Part shown: in pieces, positions 47,700 to 59,491 of the stretch
Position numbering within the stretch: the stretch's first letter is position 1
Layout: each line of letters starts with the position of its first letter
Origin: Talinum fruticosum
Lineage: Eukaryota; Streptophyta; Magnoliopsida; Caryophyllales; Talinaceae
Direction: 5' to 3'
Assembly (NCBI GenBank): GCA_021018815.1
Contig: JAITYX010000006.1
Coordinates: 1,949,001 to 2,013,000 of the forward strand
Length of the DNA stretch: 64,000 nt
The notes under the pieces: model-generated
Database searches by the model: none
What the model was told of the DNA's origin: nothing
What the model saw: the letters and a program-made list of their open reading frames with translations, nothing else
Made by a program: the position numbers and the translations under genes

Positions 47700-49640
47700 T
47701 CATTCATCCTCATCCTCTTCCTCTTCCTCTTCCTCTTCCTCTTCCTCTTCCTCTTGTGGTTGTACTGGTCGACGGTGAGATCCGGATGCCTGCTGAGACT
47801 GCAGAAATTCATTCATACGTGCTATTGGCTCAGCTGAACCGTCGACCTTTTCTTACAACTGCCTATTTTGCAACCCAAGCACCCGAGCATGCTCAATCCA
47901 TTGTCTGTAACTCGAAGTTAAATTATGCACTCTGTTGATCTCAAATCCGAGTCATCTGCAGTAGAAGGTTTCGGTGATTTGAAGGGTATGGTTGGTTTTA
48001 AGTTTTTAGTTTCGGATCTAAGTCCATAAATGCGACCTTTCTTGTTCGCATTGGCTTTGACCCACAGCTCATGTTGTGAAGCGGTGGAGACATGATCCTC
48101 GAAGAGTTAGGGTCATCACTGGAAGGTTGAGTGGGTTGAGTGTTTTGCAACTCTTCCCACTCTTTTGAAACTTATCCCGAATATAATATAAATATTTGAG
48201 GCATGTAAATATCACAGGTTGTTAATGAAAACAATAAATAGAAAAATATGAAAATTGCATATATAAGGTTACTCACATAAATGGCCTTGGATTTTGGTCA
48301 ACCCATTCGTCCTTTTTTATTTTGTGCGTACGTGAAAATAGTTAGGTCGGTAGAGGCTGAACTCCTTTAAGCTCCTTCATCTAAATAAAAAACAAGTTAG
48401 TAGAGAATCAATTTACTAATATTAACATGTTAATAGTTGCATGCGTAATCATTAAGAAAGGGGTATGTACCAATCGCCGCTTATGCTCCGTCATAGGGAT
48501 TGAGCCGCAAGTATGGAGCGATGAACCAAGTCCCCTTGATCAGCATGGCGGTTTTTCCGAGCTTACTCACGTAACTTCTTGTAGTCAACAGTTTTCCAAT
48601 ATTCAAGCAACTCGCGCCGGTAGTTGTCACCCAACCATTTCGGCTTCTTCTTATTTTTCCTCGCCTTCGACATGAAGTCCTTTAGTCGATCACTTCCTTT
48701 CTTTTCAAAATTTCTTCTTATTTGGACTTCATCGGTTGGAGACCAAGTGAAAATTTTCTATATAAATAAAAAAGTAGTTTATAAGTTATGAAATTATAAT
48801 AAAATGTTCGAACATGCATAATAAGTCATTATGTTATCCGAAATTCAGAAAATTAAAGATTTGTCATTACCTTAAACTCGAAAACTACCGATCACGTTGT
48901 GATTGAGGGACTTTACCCCATGTAGGCCAAGCTCCGTCGTACTTGCTTTGGAAGATGTGGGAAATCGTACCCACAACTTTGTCAATGGGGAAGAACCTAA
49001 TCAAGAAACATGTAAAATAGTTAGTTCTACTAATAACTAATATGCTTAATTTATTTTATTACTTATTATCACACTTACCCTTCACCATCCGGCTCAATTT
49101 GAATCTTTTCTCAGCTGCTAGCACTACTTGATTCAAGACTAGGATGCTCGTTCCCTGCATCGGTTGGTCCATCATTTGTAGGCCTTTGTGGTGGCCTTTG
49201 TTCGGCACCAACGTGGATGTGTGGTACATTATTTGTACCATATTGGTGATATGCATGTGTATTAGACGAGTTTGAGTACATATGGGGTTGCTGAGAATAT
49301 GGAGGGTTTGGGAAGAAAGACCCACCCATTGGGTTTTGCATGTGTGGGATGTTTGGGGGTTGGAAAAAGGAGGGTTGGGAATAAATGACCCCCACTCGGA
49401 GTTTGGTTGTAAGGGGAGTGTGGAGATAGTGCTCCACCTACGGGAGATTGAACGTTATGAGGGTTTTGAGAGGGGGTAGAAATGCTCACATCATTACCTT
49501 CCCCATCGGTAGTGGTGTTTCTAGCCCTTCCCCGAGTAGCCGATCTTTTGGACCTACCTCTACCTTTCTCCATTTTTCCGAACATAAACAAGTAATTCAC
49601 ACTATTAGTAAACATCCAACGGTTCAAGTGATTTCATATA
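47700..49640 (-). pseudogene. CACTA TNPA-like gene (plant transposase Ptta/En/Spm type)
   Basis: The minus-strand start at 49573 reads EKGRGRSKRSATRGRARNTT, then Asn/Pro/Ser/His-rich sequence to 49111. Around 48700-48560 the text encodes KNKKKPKWLGDNYRRELLEY-like residues, a signature of the plant En/Spm-type 'transposase 24' family. The gene ends with NEFLQSQQASGSHRR and a poly-Glu/Asp tail encoded by a hexamer repeat, stop near 47702. It is probably split by introns. In the maize system the second product binds subterminal repeats. Frame breaks make the product unlikely here. Confidence 0.65.
47714..47754. repeat. (CTCTTC)n hexamer repeat coding for poly-Glu
   Basis: About seven units; on the minus strand it reads GAAGAG, giving the acidic C-terminus of the TNPA-like gene. 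Confidence 0.9.
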
Positions 49641-49819
49641 AAACAACATATAAACAATAGTAAACATATAAACATGTAAGCGTTAGATATAAATATTCTT
49701 CTATGAAGAAATTACGCTTCAATTGTTTCACCTTCATTACATTAATAAGAAGTCCTTTGATTACAACATAAATGAAAGTTATACAATATAAAACAAACCC
49801 AAAAAAAGAACATTATCAA

Positions 49820-52800
49820 CTAGCCATCATCCTCATCATCGTCTTCTTCACTATCCTCTTCGGCATCATTGAATAGGATATGTTCTTCTTCGTCATCGGT
49901 GATGTTATCATCATCCCATTCACCTTCTTCATCTTCTTCACCATCCTCCTCTTCACTAACATCCTCAATCTCATCTTCTCGGTTTAAAATAACATCATCA
50001 ACTAATTCTTCTGCTGAGATTGAGTTATCAACCAAAGTGTCCGGCAAAGTTTCTATTATAGGATCAATCAGTACCCATACTATCCTCTTGAAATGCAAGA
50101 GGAATAGCATATTGGTCATCAACTCGGCCCTTGGTTTTGATGCCACTACGACGAACCAATTCAGCTTTTCTCTAGGGACCCCTTGTGGATATGACATATA
50201 ATACACCTGAGTTGTAGTGCTAGCAAATATGAAAGGATCGTACTTACGATAACGCCTTGTACGATGCACTTCAACATACGAACTAAATTTATGGCACCGA
50301 GTTCCCCAAGGACGACTAGGGTCAAACCAATCGCATTTAAACAAAGCACACACCTTTTTATTGGTTCACCAACATATTCAACTTCAACTACCTCTTGCAA
50401 GATGCCGTAGTAATTATTTTGAACATGTTCTCCATCAGTTCCTTTCACACGAGACACCACAATTGAAGGTCATCCTCCCTTCATTTCGAGCCTCGCATGA
50501 AATAACATTCCATTCACCGTGCATGCTGTCCATGTGTTCACTCTCCTTAAAGGACCTTGAGCTAATTGCATCAAGTAAACATGCTTTTCATCATGATATA
50601 CTTGATAATAATGAATCTGTGTCAATAACATAGTGTTTGTTTAGTTTATTAAAATGGAACAACCAATACTAATAAATTTGAGGCACGAGTAATAAGTATT
50701 AATATATGATACTCACAGACTCCTTTAAACCACTCTTCGAACTCACTTTCCACCATTGCATCAATTGCAGTATCACTAACATCACCATACATAGCTCGCT
50801 TTCGGTGTTCGAAGAGGCTGAGTTCAAAGATTTTATTAAGATGACATCATCGTTTTGAATAAACTATAAATTTATTGAAACGAGTGTTGAATAGGACAAA
50901 ATAAACTCACTCAAGGTAAGGTTTAACTTCGAACAGTTCAAGTAAAACATGGACATGTGCAGCCGTCTTTTCCTTATCATCAAGGAAACGCGGATTGCAC
51001 TTCCCAATTGGAGTACCTTTTGGTATGAATACTTGAAAGAGTAGGATTGTAGTTTGGAACTTCGTTGTCTTCATTTCGTCGACTTCTAGTGCGCATACAA
51101 GGCACGTTAGAGCCGAAATAGTAAGATGCAAAATGTGTTTCTTCAAATCGTGCGTACTTTTCAGCGATACTCCCTTCGAGGCTTCGATTTGTTTCCTATG
51201 GATCTCTTCAATAGGCCAAAGAACTTCTCAAATGGATACATCCACCGGTATTGTACCGGACCACCCAATTTCGCTTCCTCCGCCAAATGAACCGGCAAGT
51301 GTTCCATCACATTGAAGAACCCGGGAGGAAATATTGTTTCCAATTTACAAAGTGTTATTGAAATATTTCGATGCATTTGCTCTAACTCCGCATCCTGTAA
51401 AACAGATGAGCAAAGGTTCTTAAAGAACTCACTAATTTCAATGAGAGGCATTAAAACCTCGTCCGGAGTGCACTAAATGCTATTAGAAGAAGGCTCTCCA
51501 TGAAAACATGACAATCATGACTTTTCATGCTATGGAACGTAGTGGAGTTTGGGTCGACAATGTATGAAATGTTAGAACAAGTAATCATCCGGCATTTTCA
51601 ACGCTCTTGCCCATTCACATATTGCCCTCTTCGCTCCAACGTGAACACATATTTTGCCTTCGGTTTGAGAATTTTACCATTGACTCCATGCTTTAAATTC
51701 AACTCTACACGATCACACAACTCTTCCAAATCCATTCTTGCTTTGATATCATCCTTTGTTTTACCAGGAATATCCATAACAGTTGTTAATTATATTCTCA
51801 AAAAGTTCTTTTCAATGTGCATCACATCTAAGTTGTGGCGAAGCAATTGATCTTTCCAATATGGAAGCTCCCAAAATATGCTTTGTTTTGTCCAATTATG
51901 ATGCTTTTGAAACCCGAAATGTTAATTTCTTGCTCTTCGTTACTTTGGGAAAGCTTTCAACCCATTGTTTTATTTCTTCCCCGTATAACGACGAGGAGGA
52001 CCCGAATGTACGGTTTTTCCTTTTGTAAACGATGTGGTATTCCTTCGAACGCGTGACTTCGGGGCAAAAACCGTCGATGGAAATCAAACCATGAAAATTT
52101 TCGGCCATTTCTAAGTTTCAATGCTTTTTTTGATTCATACATACCGGGCATGACATGGCACCATGCGTACTCCATCCGGACAACATACCATAGGCCGGGA
52201 AATCATTAATGGTCCACATCAACACAGACCTTCATGAGAAAGTTCTCACCTTTTGAAATATCATATGTTTCAACACCATCTTCCCATAGTGTTTTCAACT
52301 CATCAATAAGAGGCTGCAAGTACAAATCAATTTTATTTTTCGGATTTGTCGGCCCTGGTATGATACATGTCAAGAACATATAAGGCGTCGTCATGCATAA
52401 CTCGGTGGTAGATGATAAGGCGTAACAACGATCGGCCGATTGAATAAGACCTTAAAGGTTGGCTGAATGGATTAAACCCATCCACGCACAAACCAAGTCT
52501 TATGTTTCTAGGTTCGATAGCAAATTCGGGATGAACTCTATCAAAATGTTTCCATGCTTCACCATCTCGAAGGATGACGAGAGGACACCATCCTCTCTTA
52601 CATTCTCATAATGCCATCTCATGAGCTCTGCCGTGGTTTTTGAAGCAAACAAGCGCCGAAGTCTTGGTATTAACGGTAAGCAATGCATCCTTGCAAATGG
52701 AGTTCTATGACTTTTGCCTTGTCTTTCCCTTTGACGCTTCCATCTCGCATGACCACAAAACTTGCATGAATCAAGATTAATGTCCTCTTTATAGAATAAC

Positions 52801-53526
52801 ATGCAACCTTGTCGACAACAATCAATTTTTTTAACATCCACCCCAAGATTATTAATGACCTTCTTTGCATGGTGAATGTCACGAGGAACTCGGCTTTCGA
52901 GCGGACAAATCTCCTTCATAAGTTAAGCAATTTCATTAAAGCAATTTTGAGGCATGTTGTAGTCGGACTTGATGCTCAACATTCTAATGGTGGCGAGACA
53001 ACTCGAGTGTGAGTTTCATTTCCTACCCACAAAGGTCGTTGCGCAGCCTCAACCATATTAAAGAAACTTTGGGCATGGGTATTTGGAGGCTCACTTGTAG
53101 AGTTTTGATTTGAGATCATGGCATCCGTGACCATATCATTCATACGGTCAATATTTGTTTCTACATCGCCGTAGTTCATATGATTGGCGCCACTATCGTT
53201 GAATATGTTAGAAGCCATAGTTTGATCCTCATGTAAATAATGATCTATTTCTCCATGACTAGTCCAATACCAATAGGTTGGGACAAAATCATATTGACAA
53301 AGGTGCAACTTAACTTCATCGGGATCCTTATACTTCAGATTTCGCATTTGCGACATGGACACTTATATTGTTGATTATGTACAAATGCTGATTGGCTTCT
53401 AGCATGTGCATCAAACTCCTCAACCCCGTCTAAAAACTCTTGTCTATACCCAACTCTACCAGGTAATAACCTACGATACATCCATCTACGATGCGTAGGC
53501 CCGTCCATATATATTCCGATTGACAT
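49820..53526 (-). pseudogene. CACTA TNP2-like transposase
   Basis: Minus-strand pieces, in order. 53526-53335 is the transposase-associated domain (RRWMYRRLLPGRVGYRQEF, KCPCRKCE). 52919-52500 is the start of TNP2 (CRQGCMLFYKEDINLDSCKF). 52394-51896 is the TNP2 core (PGPTNPKNKIDLYLQPLIDE, EYAWCHVMPGMYESKKAL). 51790-51480 is a linker (IPGKTKDDIKARMDLEEL). 51451-51161 is DUF4218 (IFPPGFFNVMEHLPVHLAEE, GPVQYRWMYPFEKF). 50353-49820 is DUF4216 (VYYMSYPQG..., an acidic DDDED tail). Domain order and total length match full TNP2 proteins, which cut the CACTA ends. Frame changes between pieces are partly introns and partly decay. The full catalytic set cannot be confirmed. Confidence 0.88.
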
Positions 53527-53930
53527 TTAACAATTTATTAAATTATTGGTTAATAATATCAATACATGGAGATGTTATATGATTACATATCTTCTATAAT
53601 GAACATAATCTATATATAACCATTATGCATTTAAGATATATTTTTTTATTATACATAAATTTCTTTAATTTATTTATTTTACTCGTAAGTATTTATATCA
53701 TAATTAAACTAATCATACCTAATCATACTTAATTAGCATAAACAACCTCACACAAATAAACCACAAATAATTACACATATATAAATCACAACAAACATTT
53801 ACTTCAACTTCAACAATAATGTCCAACAAATCTAACACCACATACTTTAAACAACACAAATTTATACATATAACATCTACATCTAATTCAACTTCAATAA
53901 TAATTTCTAACAAGTCTAACTTCAATAACA

Positions 53931-54470
53931 TTTACTCCAAAAATAACACAATTGCACATTTTTTCTTTTCAAATTCATTCACAAACAACAATAATTTCCA
54001 ACAAATTACATATATTCATCAATTTCAAGTTACATTTTTAAAAACCCTAAATCTAACTTCAATAACATTTACTCCATAACTAAAACAATTGCACATTTTT
54101 CTTTTCAAATTCATCCACAAACAACAATAATTTCCAACAAAGTACATATATTCATCAATTTCAATTTATATTTTTATAAACCCTAAATCTAAGTTCAATA
54201 ACATTTACTCCATAACTAATACAATTTCACATTTTTCTTTTCAAATTCATTCACAAACAACAATAATTTCCAACAAATTACATATATTCATCAATTTCAA
54301 ATTACATTTTTATAAACCCTAAATCTAAGTTCAATAACATTTACTCCATAACTAACACAATTGCGCATTTTTCTTTTCAAATGCATTCACAAACAACATT
54401 AATTTCCAACAAATTACATATATTCATCAATTTCAATTTCAATTTTATAAAACCATAAATCTAATAAAAC
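53931..54470. repeat. ~136 bp tandem repeat, four copies, in the CACTA 5' region
   Basis: TTCAATAACATTTACTCCA recurs at 53931, 54058, 54194 and 54330 (spacing 127, 136, 136). Each unit also has TTTTCTTTTCAAAT, ACAAACAACAATAATTTCCA and a CATATATTCATCAATTTCA block. It lies between the TNP2 start and the GC-rich leader. Confidence 0.9.
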
Positions 54471-54479
54471 TCAACAAAA

Positions 54480-54860
54480 CCATACCTTCAAAGAATGGGC
54501 GGCAACGAACGGCACAGACAGCGGCGACGGCGGAGGGCAGTCGGTCGGCGGCAGCAACGGCGGTGCATCGGCGGCGTCCTCCACCCAGGCGGCAGCAGCG
54601 GCGAGAGACGGGTCCGGAGCAACCAAGGTGAACGATGAAGTCTTTGGCCTTCGTTTTCCTCAAGCGGCGGAGGAGAGGCAGCGGACGGCGAGGAGGGGAC
54701 GGCGGTCAACGCGGGGAGCGACTCGGCGGCGGGAGTGGGGGATTGGGGGTGGCGAATCGGCGGCAGCGACGACGCTCGGAACCTCGACTCTCTCTTTCTC
54801 TCTTTGCTCGCGAAGTTCGATCGGCCGAAGGCCGATCTGGATATATTCGTAACTAATAAA
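54480..54860 (-). other. CACTA GC-rich leader/first-exon region
   Basis: A sharply GC-rich island (CGG/GGC repeats) between the tandem repeats and the right subterminal array, upstream of TNP2 on its strand. The overlapping small frames on both strands are Arg/Ala/Pro-rich and not recognisable. It probably holds the transposase promoter and untranslated first exon. Confidence 0.5.
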
Positions 54861-54864
54861 AAAA

Positions 54865-55190
54865 TTCAATTAGTGACGGATCGGCGACGGATAATTCCGT
54901 CGCTGATTACTAAATTAATTTGTTTCATTTTTATTTTTGGTTTTTTCCATCAGCTTTCGCTAGCGACGGATTAGCGACGGAATTTTCCGTCGCTAAAATT
55001 TTCAGCTATGGAATAACGACGGAAAATTCCGTCGCTAATTCCAAATTAGCGACGAATGTCTTACTTCGTCGCTAATTCCGTCGCGTTCTACCACATGTGT
55101 CGGCTTTTGTCGAGTCCGTCACCGATTCCGCCGCTATTGGGCGACGGAATTATGTCCGTCGCTAATTTCCGTCGCTATTTAACAGCTTAT
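54865..55190. repeat. CACTA right subterminal repeats
   Basis: Same AGCGACGGA/TCCGTCGCT core as the left end, many copies in both orientations (for example AGCGACGGATTAGCGACGGA). Confidence 0.9.
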
Positions 55191-56806
55191 GTAGTAATAT
55201 AACAAACTTGGAAGATTAAAGCTTGAAAGCAATAAACAAGACTGTTTGAGTCTAAATTGGACTCGGAAAAGTATGAACTCGCATTTACATGGAAACCCTC
55301 CTGGGGCGAGAAAACCACGGCCAGTGCGAGTCCAAGCACCAACACAAATCCACTATTTTGAATCCACAAAATACGAGTAGACTCACTCAACCGAATTGCT
55401 CCCTTGGACAATTCCCTACAAAATTTTCCTAGACTAAGAAGCTCCCTTATTTGATCTAGTACTTCCTAACTAAGGTAACCTTTACAGACTAGGGACAACC
55501 GAGCTGAGTTAACCTTACTGACTCAGTCAAGGAACCTTACTCGAAATTAAGAAAGAGTATGTGACTGATTACAAAACTTTACAACTCAAAAAGTATGAAT
55601 TATAAGTTGGGAGTTGTAAGTAGAAGATTGAGTGTGTATACAAAGACTTTTGCTTAAGTAATGTGTATTGACAATAATTCCAAGCAATCTTCAAGTCTTG
55701 AGAGGTGGCTTCTATTTATAGATGACCAAGCAAATTAGCCGTTGTGACTATCTTCTAAATAGAAGTCCTTTGTGACCGTTGTAAGGGTTCTTCTAAGTCG
55801 CTCGGAAAAGATCCATTGAGTTGTGAACGTTGTGCAACGGCTCTTGACTCCTTAGAATGTCCTAATCCACTGGTGGTATCTAAAAAGTAGGGTGGAAACC
55901 ACCGTTGAGGTTAGCGTTGACGATTTCCAATTTTGGAAACAGACAACCACGACACGACGTCCGGGCCTAGTTCGAAGTAGAAAAACTTGTCTGCTGGTGA
56001 TTGACGACTTGAAGTAGGTTACGTTTATATTTCAAAAATAGGATAACCTCGTTTAGATAACCTACAAAAATAAACAAATTTTGGTTCTTAAAGTATAAAA
56101 TACTTTGGTCCAAGATTAGGCACGAGATAATAATTTAATTAAGATAATTAAGTGTATAATTATCTAAGACCTAGAAGAGTGGAATTTTTTGAGTCTAATA
56201 TTTATTATACTCAAATTCCATCTCGAGTCGATCTTAGGAAAGATCAAGTTCTAAAGAGAATATCGAGTATGAGTACTTGATCTAGACAAATACAATTCAA
56301 ACAATCAAGTCGACTTAGAAAGTTGAATTAATGTTGTAATTCACTTTAACTTAGAATATGAAGTCGAACTTAGATTAAAAGTGTTTCGGAGATTGTTTGA
56401 ACATGCGATATATCTAAGTGGTGTTTGAGAGATTGTTTGAACATGCGATATATCTAAGTGGTGTCCGAGTGACTCGAAACATCGAGTGTGAATTGATATC
56501 CAAGTGATTTACGAGTCGGTTAGAATCGAATGAAAACATATGTAATAGTTTTTATAACACTTAGAATGACTTGTAATCAAAACATAGGAGGGATGAAGTT
56601 TGTACTTGAGTCCTTGATATTACTCAAAATGATATAAATTCGAGTCTCGGTTTCAAGCTCGAAATAAATGAAAAATACAGATTGAGAGACTAAGTTGAGC
56701 AAATCGTGTTCATCAAATGCAGAAATACGAGACCCAAACCCATATTTCCATCGGCATGCATGGCAAAGAACAAAAAAATAAAAGAAAATAAAAAGAAACA
56801 AGAATT

Positions 56807-56900
56807 TGATGATGACATCATCATGACGTCGACATGATGTCATCATCGAATCACACGGAATTGGAAAATCAAGGGCATGTGAGATTTGGGTATAAAAGGG
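56807..56900 (+). promoter_or_regulatory. LTR promoter: bZIP-like palindrome and TATA box
   Basis: Within the Tat/Ogre-like LTR. An inverted repeat has 14 bp arms, GATGATGACATCAT (56808-56821) and its complement (56834-56847), around GACGTC. It includes TGACATCA, TGACGTCG and TGATGTCA, which resemble the as-1/bZIP TGACG(T) family of sites. 43 bp downstream is TATAAAAGG (56891-56899), a good plant TATA box on the element's strand. Factor binding is inference. Confidence 0.6.
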
Positions 56901-57181
56901 ACGCTGGGGTCGTCGGCCATAGTTAGCAAAATAATTAGGTTAAATTTAGTTTAGTTTAATTAGTTTTTTTCTTCCCTTTTGTAAATTTTGTCTCAAATAC
57001 TTGAAATTCAATTATTATTTTAGTTTTAATTATAAACTTAGTTCCCGATAGTTTTCAATTTCAATTTGATTCGTTCCTGGTAACTTCTTTCCTTTTGTCT
57101 CTCTTTTGTTTCTAATTTGTTTAATTTAGTTTAAAGATTCGATTTTTATTATATTTTGATGTCGTTAGTAGTTATATTATT

Positions 57182-58715
57182 TGAAGGTTTCCTCTTGGAG
57201 AGACTTAGTCACCTTAGAGGGGAGTGAATAGGGTGATGAGGAAATTTGAACAATAAATATAATAAAGTTTAAAACAAACTTTAAGACTATCTCGATCTAG
57301 ATTGGACTCGAAAAGTATGAACTCGGAATTTACGTGGAAACCCTCCTGGGCGAGAAAACCACGACCAGTGCTAATCCAAGCACCAAGTCAAATCTACTAT
57401 TTTGAATCCACAAAATACGAGTAGAAAGACTGCACCAAAATTGCCCCCTTGGACAATTCCTTACAAGATTTTCCTAGACTCGAAGTTCCCTTATCCGATT
57501 TAGTACTTTCTAACCGAGGTAACATTTACAGACTAATGACAACCGAGCTGAGTTAACCCTTATAGCTCGGTCAAGGGACCTTACTCATAAAGTAAGAATG
57601 AAAGTTTGTGACTGATTACAAGACCTTACAACTCGGAAAAATGTTAAGTACGAGTTGGAGTTATAAGTACAAGATTGAGTAGGAATACAAAGACTTTTGC
57701 TTATGTATGTGTATTGACAATGATTTCAGCAATCTTTAAGTCTTGAGAGTTGGCTTCTATTTATAGACGACCAAGCAGATTAGCCGTTGTGACTAGTTTC
57801 CGAACGTAAATCCTTTGTGAGCGTTGTAACGGTTCTTCCGAGTGGCTCGGAAAAGATCCATTGAGATGTGAATGTTGTGCAACGGCTCTTGACTCCTTAG
57901 GATGTCCCAATCCACTGGTGGTGTCCGAAAAGTATGGTGGAAACCACCATTGAGCTTAGTGTTGAAGATTTTCAGTTTTGGAAATAGACAACCCCGACAC
58001 GATGTCTCGAGCCTTGGTTAGAAGTAGAAAAAGTCTTGTCTGCTGGTGATTTGATATCTTGAAGCCGGTTACTTTTGTAATTCAAAAATAGGATAACCTC
58101 GTTTAGATAACCTACAAAAGCAAATCAATTTTGGTTCTCAAAGTATAAAATACTTTGGTCCAAGATTAGACACAAATAATAATTTAATTAAGATAATTAA
58201 GTGCATAATTATCTCGAGTCCTGGAAGAGTGGAATTTTCCGAGTCTAATATCCATTACACTCAAATTCTATCTAAGTCAATTTGGAGAAAGATCCAGTTA
58301 GATAAAGAATATCGGACTAAGAATATTTGAGCTAGACAAATATTGTTCAAACAAAGTAAGTCGACTTAAAGAGATGAATTAGCACCGTAATTCACTTAAT
58401 CTTGGAATATGAAGTCATACCCGAGTTTAAACGCATTAGAGCGAATGTTTGAACATGCGATAAGTCCGAGTGTTGTCCGAGCGACTCGGAACTATTAGTG
58501 TGAGATGATGAGTAAGAGTATGCTTTCTAAGTCGAGTCAGAATCAAATGAAAACATATGTAATAATTTATGTAACACTTAGAGTAGGTTCTATACCACTC
58601 GTAAAAGTTTCTATAGCACTTAGAATGACTTGTAATCAAAATTTACAAGAGATGAAGTTTGTACCGATTCCTTGATAGTACTCGGAATGTTATACATGCA
58701 AAGTCCGAGTCTTCA
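57182..58715 (-). repeat. Copia solo LTR, 1.5 kb, same family as 37309-56655
   Basis: TGAAGG...GTCTTCA with a perfect TSD TTATT (57177-57181 and 58716-58720). It matches the two LTRs of the RT-less element throughout but is more diverged from them than they are from each other. No internal sequence, hence a solo LTR. Inserted in the Tat/Ogre-like LTR. Confidence 0.93.
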
Positions 58716-59491
58716 TTATTTGTTTAATTTCATGTTCAACTTTATTTTGTTACTTTACGTCGTTATTCAAGCTAATCTTTATTAATTTATTTGTTAGATT
58801 AATCGTATTTTATGTTAATTAGTTGTTAATTTGTGTCACTTTGGTTGTGATTAGCTTCTTAATGGGTAATTGATCTCGTTTAGGCCTTTACTTACCTAGT
58901 TTATGCTAGTATTTTGGGATTGTTTCTCATACCGCCACATAGGTTCGATGTGATGCCCGAAAGGGTCTTTTCATCTTGATTTTTATGTCTGTTGGTATAT
59001 CACTGAAAGGTGGAGTCAATTTGCTAGTGTGGGTAAAGAGAATAGTTGGAATTTTGTCATGAAAATAGCTCGAATTCTAGTTAGATCCGAGGTTGCTATT
59101 TTTTGTAGTTTAGTTGGACTAACCCCACGAAAGTAGGTGGTTAGAGTAACTAAACTAGCTCGATACCCTCGAAAGTGTGGCTTGAGTAGGCTTTGATGGT
59201 GCAACCGACCACTCCTAAATACTTGTATAAACTTGGATGGATTTAGGCTTGACTTGATTAATTATCTATTAAATGGTAAAATCATAACCCGAGTATTTTA
59301 TTTTTATTACTTTCTAGGTTAGTTTAATCATCATATCTATCTCATCTCGTGTTGATTCGCCTAAACGAAAGCTTAAGTTAACTTTGATATTTGAAATACA
59401 ACTCTCTATGGACACGACTCGTGCTTGTCGGCTAGCTACAACTACGTCGTGCACTTGCGATAATAAATTTAAGACTTAATTCTTCCTAACA

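Larger units (their letters stand above)
47031..55199 (-). mobile_element. CACTA (En/Spm) DNA transposon
   Basis: It starts CACTACTAG, the CACTA terminal motif, and is flanked by the 3 bp TSD TAA (47028-47030 and 55200-55202) within a copia LTR whose uninterrupted copies read through this site. The right tip (TATGTAGTAATA) has lost the final TAGTG form. Both ends carry dense inverted and direct subterminal repeats with the core AGCGACGGA. Inside, on the minus strand, are a TNP2-like transposase and a TNPA-like second gene. Both have frameshifts, so this copy is probably dead but recent enough to be almost complete. Confidence 0.92.
37309..56655 (-). mobile_element. Ty1/copia element lacking RT, with nested insertions
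   Basis: LTRs at the two ends (TGAAGG...GTCTTCA on the plus strand) and flanking 5-mers AGCTT (37304-37308) and AGCTC (56656-56660). The internal region 41967-46963 has, on the minus strand, PBS, gag, protease and integrase, then an unrelated coding-like region in place of RT-RNase H, then the PPT. A 3.2 kb gypsy solo LTR sits in the 3' LTR and an 8.2 kb CACTA element in the 5' LTR. Without the insertions the element is about 8 kb. It cannot replicate on its own and would have needed RT from a relative. Confidence 0.88.
46964..56655 (-). repeat. 5' LTR of the RT-less copia element (split by CACTA)
   Basis: The pieces 46964-47030 and 55203-56655 rejoin to about 1520 bp. The extra length over the 3' LTR is mostly a 39 bp tandem duplication at 56391-56468. 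Confidence 0.9.
37176..59491 (+). repeat. 3' LTR of the Tat/Ogre-like element, split by insertions
   Basis: Three host pieces add up to about 1.4 kb: 37176-37308, 56656-57181 and 58716-59491. It starts TGTTCGATC right after the polypurine tract and probably ends CCTAACA (59491), giving TGTT...AACA termini. The middle piece carries a promoter (see 56807-56897). The first gap holds the copia element, the second a solo copia LTR, each with matching TSDs. This is the oldest layer of the nest. The right boundary is inferred from the terminal motif only. Confidence 0.65.

Noticed and set aside
49869..50201. 110-codon Ser-rich plus-strand frame
   Set aside because: Mirror image of the acidic tail of the CACTA DUF4216 region on the minus strand.
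53817..54079. 86-codon Asn/Ser/Thr-rich plus-strand frame
   Set aside because: Falls in the AT-rich 5' region and tandem repeats of the CACTA element; compositional.
53931..54470. CRISPR-like repeat array
   Set aside because: Units are 136 bp direct tandem repeats without unique spacers, in a plant transposon.
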